From: Clostridia bacterium
Lineage (GTDB): Bacteria; Bacillota_E; SLMV01; PUMD01
Reading direction: 5' to 3'
DNA: 9,096 nucleotides
Assembly: GCA_007128555.1 (NCBI GenBank)
Contig: SKXF01000311.1
Span: 1 to 9,096 of the forward strand
Numbering within the stretch: position 1 is the first letter of the stretch; every line of letters starts with the position of its first letter. Made by a program: the position numbers and the translations under genes. The notes beneath the pieces were generated by a model. The model saw only the letters and a list, made by a program, of their open reading frames with translations. It did not search any database and was not told where the DNA came from. Of the stretch, positions 1 to 7,604 are shown one piece after another.

Positions 1-2
1 AC

Positions 3-854
3 GGGTTGCGGGCCAGTGAGGATAAGGACCTTGACGGAAGACTGGACCACATTGGGGTTCACACCAACTTCGGTAACGACCGGCTCCGCATCGGGGCATT
101 GAAGATGGCCATTGATGGTGGCCTGGGTAGCATGACATCCCTCATGCACGAGCCCTACATCGATGGAACCAGGAGTGAGATCCCCCTTCGGCTCAATACG
201 GATAACCTGGAGAAGTGGTTCGAGGAGGGGCACTCGGCTGGCTGGTCCATCGGGATCCACTGCTGCGGTGACCTGGCGCAGGACCTTGCCTGTTCGGCCT
301 TTGACACGGTCGTGGGACGGGAGCCGCGGGACGATGTCCGGCACAACATCATTCACGGTTACTTCGCGACCCCCGAGGCCCTCGAGATCATGGAGCGGCA
401 CAGCATCTCGGTTTCCGCCCAGCCCGGTTTTATATGGGTGGAAGGTGACCAGTACTTCTCAGCGCTACCGGAGGAAAGGCTCCATGACTTCAAGCCCCTG
501 AAGACCTACCTGGACCGGGGAATCATCGTGGCCTGCAATTCGGACATGACCTCGGCTCACTACGATCCTTTCTGGGGTATTCACAGCGCGGTTACCCGGA
601 AGACTTCCCGGGGTAAGACCCTCGGCGATGCGGAGAAGGTCGACCGCTTTGAGGCCCTGCGAATGTTCACGTACAACGGTGCCTACCTGACCTTCTGGGA
701 GGACCTGGTCGGTTCCCTTGAAGTGGGCAAGGCTGCGGACGTCGCCGTTCTTGACAGGGACTATGGCGCCATCGACGATGATCAGCTGCGGGATCTGACA
801 GTGGAGCGCACCCTGGTTGATGGTAAGACCGTTTTTGACCGCGGGACATGCTGA
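3..854 (+). CDS. YtcJ-type metal-dependent amidohydrolase (amidohydrolase family 3), C-terminal part
   Basis: The frame is open at the left edge and stops with TGA at 852-854, so about 283 codons of a family that is usually 500-570 residues are visible; the N-terminal half with the HxH metal motif lies outside the window. Counting from the TTG at 6, visible family hallmarks are IGALKMAIDGGLGS (residues 29-42, the Lys-containing strand before the DG loop), IHCCGD with His85, IIHGYF with His117, CNSDM with Asp180 followed by the GIHSAVTRKT motif, and the C-terminal composite-domain signature GSLEVGKAADVAVLDRD. In this family the two His and the Asp bind metal and catalyse hydrolysis of amide-type bonds. 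The true substrate cannot be read from sequence, and YtcJ-like proteins are commonly annotated only as amidohydrolase. It is probably cytoplasmic. It is followed after 18 bp by an inverted repeat and converges on the minus-strand amidohydrolase. A decayed copy of the same family lies at about 2698-3110. Confidence 0.93.
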   Translation, partial: GLRASEDKDLDGRLDHIGVHTNFGNDRLRIGALKMAIDGGLGSMTSLMHEPYIDGTRSEIPLRLNTDNLEKWFEEGHSAGWSIGIHCCGDLAQDLACSAFDTVVGREPRDDVRHNIIHGYFATPEALEIMERHSISVSAQPGFIWVEGDQYFSALPEERLHDFKPLKTYLDRGIIVACNSDMTSAHYDPFWGIHSAVTRKTSRGKTLGDAEKVDRFEALRMFTYNGAYLTFWEDLVGSLEVGKAADVAVLDRDYGAIDDDQLRDLTVERTLVDGKTVFDRGTC

Positions 855-872
855 ACCTACGTTGAAGGGCTT

Positions 873-921
873 CGAGTCCAAGGGCCCTCCGCAGAGCGAA
901 GGCGCAGGGCCCTTGGACTCG
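873..921. terminator. Perfect 16-bp inverted repeat, probable transcription-terminating hairpin
   Basis: The arms CGAGTCCAAGGGCCCT (873-888) and AGGGCCCTTGGACTCG (906-921) are perfect reverse complements separated by a 17-nt loop. The hairpin begins 18 nt after the stop codon of the left amidohydrolase and lies between two convergent genes, the usual place for a terminator serving one or both strands. Neither side carries the T-run of a classical intrinsic terminator, so it may be a non-canonical terminator or an mRNA 3'-end stabiliser. The rest of the convergent gap up to 1088 shows nothing recognisable. Confidence 0.6.
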
Positions 922-1088
922 TCCAGGGACGTTCAGAGATCGTTGAGCGTTGGCATACCGTTCATGCAGCTTCGTCCTCGACTGACGGGTCCGGTGCCCT
1001 CAATCGTTCTGAGCAACAGGGTTGGCGAGCCCACCCAATCTTGAAGTTGCCGAGGAGATTTCTCTCCATGGGCTCCAGGCATCGGTGT

Positions 1089-2555
1089 TTACTCGTCCAG
1101 CCACGCAAAGCTCGGTGGGGACATCTCGTCCACCGTCCGGCCCACCCGATCCCGCTCCGGAGCCGTCTCCCACATTTTCTCACCGATTCTTTGCATCTCA
1201 GAAGCCACCTTCTTCTCGTCCAGTCCGAGGACCTGTCCATCTTCCACCAGCATACGACCTGCTACCATCACTCCGTCTATGGCAACACTGCCGGCTGAGT
1301 ACACCAGGGCCTTGATCGGATCGCGGACGGGAACCATGCCAAAGGCATCACAATCGACGAAGATCATGTCCGCCTTCCCTCCGGGGCGCAGCCTGCCGAT
1401 GTCTTCCCTGCCGAGGACATCTGCCCCACCGGCTGTGGCTGCGTGGAAAGCGTCCCCGGCGGTCACAGCCAGGGGGTTGTTGTCCGCGGTCTTGCCCAGG
1501 ATAGCTGCCCAACGCATCTCAGTGACCATGTCCTGGGGGCAACAATCCGTACCAATGCCCACGTTGATACCCTGGTCCAGGCATCGGCGGAAAGAATGGA
1601 GCAGGGTGCCCCGACGCCCGAATACCCAGGGACAATGAGCGAGATTTACCCCGTATTCGCCGAGCAACTCGAAATCCCGAGTAAACCCCAGGTTGGCGTC
1701 AGGGTGGGCGCTGGTGAAAATGCCATGGCCAAGGATCATGTCCGGACCCAGAAGCCCCACACTTTCGAGAAACTGCAGAGAGCTCATCCCGGTTCGGGCC
1801 ATCATCTCCGGAACCTCCACGTGGGATTGGGCCCCGTGGATGTGAATCCGACATCCCAGTGCATCAGCTGCCCTGCGGGTCTCTTTTAGCAGATCTACTC
1901 CGCACGTGTCGACCTGTGCGGGACCCAGTGCAGACCACATCAACCCGTCTCCATCGCCGGTACCCAGCTTCTCGATCCAATCCACGTTGCGCCTGAGCCC
2001 TTCAAAGCCCGCCTGCTCATCCCAGTCGTAGTTGAGCTTGGAGCCGTTTGTTGTGGTCCACTGGGCGGCACGATAGGAGGGTATCAAGCATGCGCGAATT
2101 CCGACTTCCTCGAAAAGATCCATATGCCGGGCACCGCCCACCTCTGCCACCGTTGTGCAGCCGGACTTGAGCAGCTCGATCAGCGAGTACTGTACGACCG
2201 TTCGGCCCTCCTCCTCCGTGGCCTGGGGTATATGGCCATAATCATAAAGACCGGTCATGAAGAACCCTGGGCTCCCGGCATCCTCAAACACGCTCTTGCC
2301 AAAGGGTGCGCCCGGGGTATGGCAATGAACGTTCACCAGCCCTGGAGCAATCAGGCTGTGACCAAGGTCCACCACTAGATCAGCGTCTCGTGGGAAACTG
2401 CCTCGCTTCCCGACGTGTTCGATCACCTCACCCTGTACGGCTACCTCACCATCGCGAAGCAGCCGATGTGAACCATCCACAAAAGCGAGCACATAGCGCG
2501 CTCGATACAGTGTACAGCGTTTGTTTCCGTTCCCTGTATGATTCAGTGGAACCAT
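1089..2555 (-). CDS. ATZ/TRZ-type amidohydrolase (chlorohydrolase/deaminase superfamily)
   Basis: The product has 488 residues, a normal length for cytosine-deaminase/AtzA-TrzN-like hydrolases. Metal-site motifs appear in order: PGLVNVHCHT with His77 and His79, IHIHGAQS with His238 and His240, LGHGIF with His277, and GIGTDCCPQD with Asp337. The C-terminal composite domain carries GRLRPGGKADMIFVD. The family uses one metal to hydrolyse C-N or C-Cl bonds in ring or amide substrates; the substrate here is unknown. The residue that is usually Glu, two after the third-strand His motif (HxxE), is Gln243. The frame is open for another 210 codons upstream, but that part is antisense to a pseudogene, and homology begins near TLYRARYVLAFVDG. 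I therefore chose the ATG at 2555. An AGAGGAG sits immediately against this ATG, closer than usual, so the start is the least certain part. The gene converges with the left amidohydrolase and has no operon partner in the window. Confidence 0.9.
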   Translation of the reverse strand: MVPLNHTGNGNKRCTLYRARYVLAFVDGSHRLLRDGEVAVQGEVIEHVGKRGSFPRDADLVVDLGHSLIAPGLVNVHCHTPGAPFGKSVFEDAGSPGFFMTGLYDYGHIPQATEEEGRTVVQYSLIELLKSGCTTVAEVGGARHMDLFEEVGIRACLIPSYRAAQWTTTNGSKLNYDWDEQAGFEGLRRNVDWIEKLGTGDGDGLMWSALGPAQVDTCGVDLLKETRRAADALGCRIHIHGAQSHVEVPEMMARTGMSSLQFLESVGLLGPDMILGHGIFTSAHPDANLGFTRDFELLGEYGVNLAHCPWVFGRRGTLLHSFRRCLDQGINVGIGTDCCPQDMVTEMRWAAILGKTADNNPLAVTAGDAFHAATAGGADVLGREDIGRLRPGGKADMIFVDCDAFGMVPVRDPIKALVYSAGSVAIDGVMVAGRMLVEDGQVLGLDEKKVASEMQRIGEKMWETAPERDRVGRTVDEMSPPSFAWLDE

Positions 2556-2697
2556 CTCCTCTCTGCAGTCGGTCTCAATCTGGCCAATATCTTCTATTTG
2601 GAGGTGGATGATCCCTCTATTGCCGCATAGGTCTTCACTGGGTGGAAGGTACCCTCCTCGGCGGCAACAGCGCTGAGTCGCACGCTGGCCATGAAGG

Positions 2698-3110
2698 CTG
2701 GGGTTCATCGGAATCCAGACAGAAATGACGAGATCAGCATCGGGGCATGGAAGTTGGTCGTTCATGGGGGCTGGGATGACATCCTGGGGTGCCAGTCCTT
2801 CCTCGATGGTATGCTCGACGCGTACTGATCGAGTCATTCGACATGGAAAACCTGAGGCAGTGATGTGAGTTGCGCACTCGAGGGCCGTCGGGTTGGTCGC
2901 GACAGGTTGCTGCGGCGACGATACCCAGGACATGACCACGTCCGCTTTTGATGCAGCAACGATACAGGATCCGCGGGAGGATTTCCGATACAACATGATC
3001 GATGACTGTCTCGCGACTTTTGAGTGTCTCGAGATCATGGAGCGGCGGAGCATTCTTGCTTCAGGCAGCAGGAATCTCATCGCGGACGGGGCCGTCTTTG
3101 ATCGCCTGAA
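2698..3110 (+). pseudogene. Decayed remnant of a YtcJ-type amidohydrolase
   Basis: This stretch aligns with the amidohydrolase at the left edge. DEISIGAWKLVVHGG matches DRLRIGALKMAIDGG, FLDGM matches YIDGT, FDMENL matches NTDNLEKW, CCGDDTQDMTTSAFDAA matches CCGDLAQDLACSAFDTV, and LATFECLEIMERRSI matches FATPEALEIMERHSI. From about 2908 to 3050 the base offset between the copies is constant (2647), with identical DNA such as CTCGAGATCATGGAGCGGC at 3028 and 381. In-frame stops (for example the TGA after LDAY near 2825 and a TGA near 2865) and frame changes break it. The metal-binding His residues are lost: IHCCGD reads ATGCCGD and IIHGYF reads MIDDCL. After about 3060 it jumps to a piece resembling the C-terminal LVDGKTVFDR (RNLIADGAVFDR, about 3070-3105), implying that roughly 384 bp were deleted. 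The N-terminal half is absent or unrecognisable. No functional product is expected. Confidence 0.85.
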
Positions 3111-3268
3111 CAGGTCAGCACCGGCTGAGGAGGGACTTTCCTGGCCTGGTTGGGTTGATCGACGCACAGATCCCGGCCGGGTCACGAACCCAGTTGCGTG
3201 CCTTCATGATGAAACATCCCGTCTCTTAATCGCTGGTCACCAATGAGCTCGTATCCATCTTCAGGCGA

Positions 3269-4279
3269 GTGAATGAATCCCCCTGCGTGCGCATAAATTC
3301 TTACGAAAATCATCGAGTCAATGGGGGTTGCAGTGGACAAACAGCGGCTCAGGCAGTAACATGTAGGGTGGAAGACTGGAATGATCCAGCATTGTCTCTG
3401 CGTCCTCTTTGGAGAGGGGAGGCCTTGCCCGTGGACAGGTACTTACCGGTTCCAGGATGGTCTTTGCTGTTGCTGGTCTTGGGAGGGGCGCTGGCGGTTG
3501 TTGTTGCGTGGGGTATGTATGATGTTGTCTCGACTCCCGGACAACTTATTGAACAGGGACGAGACTTGCAGCCGGCAGATCCGCGTACGCTTGCGAATGC
3601 GACTCACTCTCTCTACCCGAATCTGGCCAGTGGTCAGAAGGAAATCAAGTTAGGCGGTGGCATGTTCACGGTTCAACCGGTGGCCCCCAGAGACAGCTGG
3701 TATGTGGGGGAATACACCCGGGCAGAGGGTTCACCCCAACGATCCACCCTGGCCGGGGCACTTTCGGGAAGGGAGCCCGGAGGACCGGTTCACTCGTTGG
3801 GTGTACACCATGACCAGCTACGAGCCAGCACAGTGCAGGCTCTCACGGCGTGGTGGTGGCCCCGGAGGGCACTGGCTGATGTCTGGGGCATTGGTCTGTC
3901 CCCCGGAATCGACTGGTCGTTTGACTTGAGCCTGGGAGGTTCCGCTGCCGACATGGACTTTCGAGGCATTGCCCTGGGTGATCTCACCCTTAATCTCGTC
4001 CGGAGTGAAGTTGACCTGCACCTGGGTGACAATGGCGACTCGGCCCTCATTGAACTATTACTGGTAGGTTCGAATGCGACGCTTCATATACCGGATGAGC
4101 AACCCGCCCTGATCAGGACGGGTGGAGTGGGGCTAACCGGTGACGTCAGTGAGTCCTGGAGGCGCGAGGGCAACACCTATTACTCCCCATCCTATACGGG
4201 GGCAAGTGGCTATATGCAGATCAGGATCCATTCCATCGTGGGCAGACTCACCGTTACATCGACACCCATCGTGAGGTAG
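3269..4279 (+). CDS. Single-pass membrane protein with toastrack/LiaF-like C-terminal domain
   Basis: The 336-residue frame (GTG start) has a short polar N-terminus, one strong transmembrane segment at residues about 63-84 (WSLLLLVLGGALAVVVAWGM) and a beta-rich extracytoplasmic or cytoplasmic tail. The tail has the repeating hydrophobic/glycine strand pattern of LiaF/DUF4097-like toastrack domains: KEIKLGGGMFTVQP, then IDWSFDLSLGGSAADMDFRG, LTLNLVRSEVDLHLG, and SIVGRLTV near the end. Such domains occur in cell-envelope stress and regulatory proteins; the role here is not established. Residues about 150-210, between the first strand and WGIGLSPGIDW, do not look like the family and are rich in Arg and Trp, which could reflect compensating frameshifts. 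No good ribosome binding site precedes 3269, and GTG 3368 (303 residues) is an alternative start. It stands alone between two pseudogenes, so it may itself be decaying. Confidence 0.6.
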   Translation: MNESPCVRINSYENHRVNGGCSGQTAAQAVTCRVEDWNDPALSLRPLWRGEALPVDRYLPVPGWSLLLLVLGGALAVVVAWGMYDVVSTPGQLIEQGRDLQPADPRTLANATHSLYPNLASGQKEIKLGGGMFTVQPVAPRDSWYVGEYTRAEGSPQRSTLAGALSGREPGGPVHSLGVHHDQLRASTVQALTAWWWPRRALADVWGIGLSPGIDWSFDLSLGGSAADMDFRGIALGDLTLNLVRSEVDLHLGDNGDSALIELLLVGSNATLHIPDEQPALIRTGGVGLTGDVSESWRREGNTYYSPSYTGASGYMQIRIHSIVGRLTVTSTPIVR

Positions 4280-4359
4280 AGTGTGAGTGTGCATCCATAT
4301 GCATCCGAAGTGGGAAACCGGCCAGCCGATGCTGGATTTGATGTTGCCGACGGCAGCAC

Positions 4360-5063
4360 AGGCCGGATCCCGTTCTGCAGGTCTTCTGCACGTCCGGGGA
4401 CGGCACGAAGGTCCCGATGTTCATCACTCACCGCAGGGACCTGGAATGCAACGGTGAGAACCGGGCGCTCCTGTACGGTTATAGAGGATTCAACATAGCC
4501 GCATCCCTGACCTTCTCCCCCAGTCTCCTGGTGTGGATGGAGCGGGGCGGGGTCTTGCCCATGCATGTATGGGCGGAGGCAGCGAGTACGGGCGTCCGTG
4601 GCACAAGGCGGCCATGCTCGAGAACAAGCGTCGCAGGCGAATGGTGGGCGGATAACTGGTACACCAGTCCAGAATCGATTGACCATCACGGGCGGCAGCA
4701 ACGGAAGTCTGCTCGTGGCGGCCTGCATGCTGCAGCGCCTGGACTTCTTCGGTGCGGTGATCTGCCGGGTTCCCGGGACCGACATGCTGCGCTATCATCC
4801 GCTCACCGTCGGCCGGTCCTGGACCACCGAGCATGGAAATGCCGAGGATTTAGAGCATGTTCGGTACTCCTCGCTATACAAACGTTCGCTTTACTCTCGT
4901 CTATCCTCCAGTGCTGATCATGACGGCCTGATGACCGTGTGGTCCCGGCCCACGCAACGAAGACTGGGAGTGGAGAGCGCGGCGGGTCACGGTGCAGTGA
5001 GCCCATCTCAAGCCCATCGGTGAAGATGTGGAAGAGTTCGCGTTCCTGGAGAAGATGACATAA
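4360..5063 (+). pseudogene. Frameshifted remnant of a prolyl oligopeptidase (S9A) catalytic domain
   Basis: Pieces of the alpha/beta-hydrolase domain of prolyl oligopeptidase appear in order but in changing frames. Frame 1 has QVFCTSGDGTKVPMFITHR (4378 on), then LLYGYRGFNIAAS and LVWMERGGV. Frame 3 has GGGSEYGRPWHKAAMLENK (4572 on). Frame 1 has NWYTSPESI. Frame 2 has ITGGSNGSLL with the catalytic-type Ser codon at 4697, then VPGTDMLRYHPLTVGRSW. Frame 3 has NVRFTLVYPPVLI. Frame 2 has ADHDG and AGHGA with the His codon at 4988. Frame 3 has KPIGEDVEEFAFLEK up to TAA at 5061-5063. This requires at least five frame changes. The N-terminal beta-propeller (about 400 residues in the family) is missing: upstream of 4360 lies only about 80 bp before the membrane-protein gene. 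The family cleaves proline-containing peptides in the cytoplasm; this copy cannot make an enzyme. Confidence 0.9.
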
Positions 5064-5519
5064 CAGAGAATCCAATGCCGTCAACGACCCGTGTCCAAGC
5101 CCGGCGAAGGGTCGCAGTTCAACCTGACCCGGCAGGTGAAAGACCCCGTGACCTCCTCTCCCGACGGGCGCCCCAGCACCGAAGTCGACGCCCCTGTTCA
5201 GGGGACGGCCCGGAAGCCCCCCATCCCTATCCCACGTGGAGGCAATGTCAGCGGAGTAATACGATTTCCGGACAGAATGTGGGTTCATGATGGTTGCAGT
5301 GATCCAAGTCCCGTTCATCGGGCCTGCTGCTGTCTGATCTGCTCTGGAGCGCGGCGCATTTTGCACCCCGCTTCTTTCTGATATGGTTATACGGGGTCGG
5401 CCGGACGCCTTCTATCGGCTTGCTCGTCGCTGGTGGTTCTGAGCAGGAATGCCCCCAAAGGCGCGGAAGCAAATGAGTTGCAGGGGAGACGGTCTTTTAC
5501 CTTGAGGGGATGAGATCCT
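5064..5519. other. Intergenic stretch without a recognisable gene; probable buk leader
   Basis: These 456 bp follow the peptidase remnant. I recognise no protein in any frame. A short hydrophobic reading, LLWSAAHFAPRFFLIWLYGV (about 5338-5397), could be a scrap of a membrane protein but is too short to assign. A small hairpin CCCCT-GTTC-AGGGG lies at 5191-5204 without a T-run. A possible sigma-70-like promoter is TTGCAC (5361-5366) with TATGGT (5382-5387) after a 15-bp spacer, or GGTTAT after 18 bp; both are weak matches. The buk-ptb promoter should lie somewhere in this region. Confidence 0.45.
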
Positions 5520-6605
5520 TTGCAAGGAGAACAACACAGAGAGGTTCACATTCTGGTGATCAACCCGGGTGCTGTGTCGATCAAGCTGGCCCTGTTTATC
5601 TGTTCGGAGCCGCTGTGGTCAGAGAGTATCTATCACCCGGAGGAACACATCCGCCAGTTCAGCCGCGTGGCTGACGAAGAGGACTTCCGATACGATGCCC
5701 TTCGCAAGGTGTGCGAGGCAAAACAGGTGCAGTGGGATCAGCTATCGGCCGTTGTTGGCCGCGGTGGGCTGATGAAGCCCGTGGCCGGCGGTACATACGG
5801 AGTCAACTCTGCAATGTTGGATGATCTGCGAGAAGGTTATCAGGGGGAGCATGCCTCCAACCTGGGTGGTCTCCTGGCCCACAGAGTCGCGGAACCCCTG
5901 GGGATCCCCGCCTTCGTGGTTGATCCGGTGGCGGTCGATGAGATGCATGACCTGGCCCGCTATTCCGGGCTGCGTGATATCAAGCGCCGCAGCCTGGCCC
6001 ACACCCTCAACATCAAGGCGGTTTGCAGGGAAATCCTCGGGACCGAATATGCAACATCACGGGTTGTTGCCGTGCACCTGGGCAGCGGGGTATCCGTCAC
6101 CGCCCACGACTGCGGCAGGATGATCGATGTCAACAATGCTGTGGAGGAAGGGCCCTTCGGGACGGAGCGCACCGGCGCCTTACCTGTCCTGCAGCTGGTG
6201 GAATGGGTTGCAGCGAGGTTGGAGGAGGGTCACGCGGTACGCTCCATCCAGCGCATGCTCACGGGGTCGGGAGGTCTGTATTCATACCTGATGACCAAGG
6301 ATCTACTCGAGATCGAGGACAGGGTGAAGTCTGGTGACGAGCAGGCAGAGCAAGTCCTCGAGGCCCTTGCCTACCAGGTCTCAAAGGAGATTGGCGCCAT
6401 GTCTGCCGTACTGTCAGGAGAAGTTGATCAAATACTGATAACAGGTGGCATGGCTAATAGCACCCGACTGGTGGCCATGATCGAGTCGCGGGTCTGCAGG
6501 TTTGCGCCTATCACCATACTGCCCGGCGAAAGGGAGATGGAGGCCCTTGCCCTTGGTGCTTTGCGCGTATTGAGATGTGAAGAGGAACAGGCAGAATATC
6601 GGTGA
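5520..6605 (+). CDS. buk: Butyrate kinase (acetokinase family)
   Basis: The 361-residue product matches butyrate kinase along its whole length (the family is about 355 residues). Butyrate kinase transfers phosphate from an acyl-phosphate to ADP, giving free acid and ATP in the cytoplasm; family members also act on branched short acids. Motifs in order are ILVINPG (residues 11-17), VVGRGGLMKPVAGGTY with Arg81, QGEHASNLGG, VVDPVAVDE with Asp135, RRSLAHTLNIKA with His161, VHLGSGVSVTAH, DVNNAVEEGPFGTERTG with Arg217, KEIGAMSAVLSG, LITGGMANS and LPGEREMEALALGALRVL. The phosphate loop is unusual: NPGAVSIK replaces the common NPGSTSTK, keeping only one hydroxyl residue (Ser20) and Lys22, and HLGGG reads HLGSG. 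A stop at 5511-5513 forces the start to lie at or after TTG 5520, which has GAGGGG 10 nt upstream; GTG 5556 is a less likely alternative. It is followed 13 bp later by ptb. Confidence 0.94.
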   Translation: MQGEQHREVHILVINPGAVSIKLALFICSEPLWSESIYHPEEHIRQFSRVADEEDFRYDALRKVCEAKQVQWDQLSAVVGRGGLMKPVAGGTYGVNSAMLDDLREGYQGEHASNLGGLLAHRVAEPLGIPAFVVDPVAVDEMHDLARYSGLRDIKRRSLAHTLNIKAVCREILGTEYATSRVVAVHLGSGVSVTAHDCGRMIDVNNAVEEGPFGTERTGALPVLQLVEWVAARLEEGHAVRSIQRMLTGSGGLYSYLMTKDLLEIEDRVKSGDEQAEQVLEALAYQVSKEIGAMSAVLSGEVDQILITGGMANSTRLVAMIESRVCRFAPITILPGEREMEALALGALRVLRCEEEQAEYR

Positions 6606-6606
6606 C

Positions 6607-6614
6607 GGAGGGAG
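6607..6614 (+). promoter_or_regulatory. Ribosome binding site of ptb
   Basis: GGAGGGAG lies just after the buk stop codon and 4 nt before ATG 6619. It supports that ATG rather than the in-frame ATG at 6577, which lies inside buk and has no comparable site. The short gap fits translational coupling of the two genes. Confidence 0.7.
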
Positions 6615-6618
6615 TGGG

Positions 6619-7599
6619 ATGGAAGTGGAACAGGACTACGTAGCGAGGGGGCAATCGTGGAAGGAGTTCACGGTTTTTCACTCGCTTCTGGACAAAGCTC
6701 GGGGGAGCCAGGCCCAGAGGCTCTGTGTCGTGGCACCCGATGACGATGTCGATAATCTCAGGGCCATCAAGGAGTCCATGGAGCTGGAGCTCGTTCGGGA
6801 ACCGGTTCTGATAGGTGATCAGGAGAAGACCGTCCTCACGTTGGACACCGTGGGTATTGATGAGAGCGATGTTGAGATCATTGCCTGCAGCGATCGGTCG
6901 GAGGCTGCGAACCGGGCTGCAGAGTTGGTCGGCCATGGGGAAGCAGACATCCTGGTCAAGGGGAAGATCGCGACGGCGGAGCTGCTGAGGGCAGTGCTGA
7001 ACCCAGCCAATGGCCTTCGCCGGACGGGTGAGGGCGAGGAGAGCCGCCTCATAAGCCACCTGGCTCTTTTTGATGTGGAATCCATCCCGCGCATTGTGGG
7101 AGTGACCGATGCAGGTGTCAATATTGCCCCCGACTACGAGGCTGTCCGGGATATCGTTCGCAACGCGGCCGAGGTGTTTCGGATCGTCCTGGGACGTACG
7201 CCGAGGGTGGCTATGCTGGCGGCGCTGGAAAAGGTAAACGAGAGCATGCCTGCAACTGTGATGGCTCGGAAACTCCAGGAGGCTGCTGAGCGGGGCGAGT
7301 TGGGCGATGTGTTTGTTGAGGGTCCCCTGTCCCTCGATTGTGCCGTCGATGAGAGGGCTGCTCGGGGCAAGCAAGTGTACGGGCAGGTGGCGGGTCGAGC
7401 CGATGTCATGGTGGCTCCCGACATACAGGCGGGCAACATCGTAGCCAAGTCTATCATGTATATTGCAAGGGGGATCATGGCGGGGATCCTGGTGGGCACC
7501 CGGGCTCCTGTTATCATCAACTCAAGGGTTGATGTTCCTGCGGCGCGAGTGGCTTCAATCCTATGTGCCGTCGTGCTGGCCCAGGGGGAGTCGCGGTAA
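6619..7599 (+). CDS. ptb: Phosphate butyryltransferase (phosphotransbutyrylase)
   Basis: The 326-residue product belongs to the phosphate acetyl/butyryltransferase family and is close to its usual length of about 300. It exchanges CoA of a short acyl-CoA for phosphate, producing the acyl-phosphate that butyrate kinase uses. Recognisable motifs are ADILVKGKIATAELLRAVL, SHLALFDV, VTDAGVNIAPD, VAMLAALEKVNESMPATV, VEGPLSLDCAVDERAA, VMVAPDIQAGNIVAKSIMY and a closing GILVGTRAPVIINSRVD. A small acidic insertion (TGEGEES) sits where most relatives go from GLRTG directly to the LSH motif. The start is set by the GGAGGGAG site; homology begins near WKEFTVFHSLLDKA. It is co-directional with buk, 13 bp behind it, so the two very likely form one transcript. 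The order buk then ptb is the reverse of the ptb-buk order of classical solventogenic clostridia. Confidence 0.94.
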   Translation: MEVEQDYVARGQSWKEFTVFHSLLDKARGSQAQRLCVVAPDDDVDNLRAIKESMELELVREPVLIGDQEKTVLTLDTVGIDESDVEIIACSDRSEAANRAAELVGHGEADILVKGKIATAELLRAVLNPANGLRRTGEGEESRLISHLALFDVESIPRIVGVTDAGVNIAPDYEAVRDIVRNAAEVFRIVLGRTPRVAMLAALEKVNESMPATVMARKLQEAAERGELGDVFVEGPLSLDCAVDERAARGKQVYGQVAGRADVMVAPDIQAGNIVAKSIMYIARGIMAGILVGTRAPVIINSRVDVPAARVASILCAVVLAQGESR

Positions 7600-7604
7600 A
7601 CCAA

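Noticed and set aside
2556..3185. A 210-codon N-terminal extension of the minus-strand amidohydrolase, giving a 698-residue protein
   Set aside because: It is antisense to the amidohydrolase pseudogene, has no domain-like pattern, and family homology begins just after ATG 2555. The open frame is a by-product of GC-rich codon use on the other strand.
4210..4785. Minus-strand 191-codon open frame
   Set aside because: It overlaps the end of the membrane-protein gene and the antisense strand of the peptidase remnant; no family pattern is seen.
5191..5204. CCCCT-GTTC-AGGGG hairpin upstream of buk
   Set aside because: A 5-bp stem without a T-run is expected by chance in GC-rich DNA; no attenuator alternative structure is evident.
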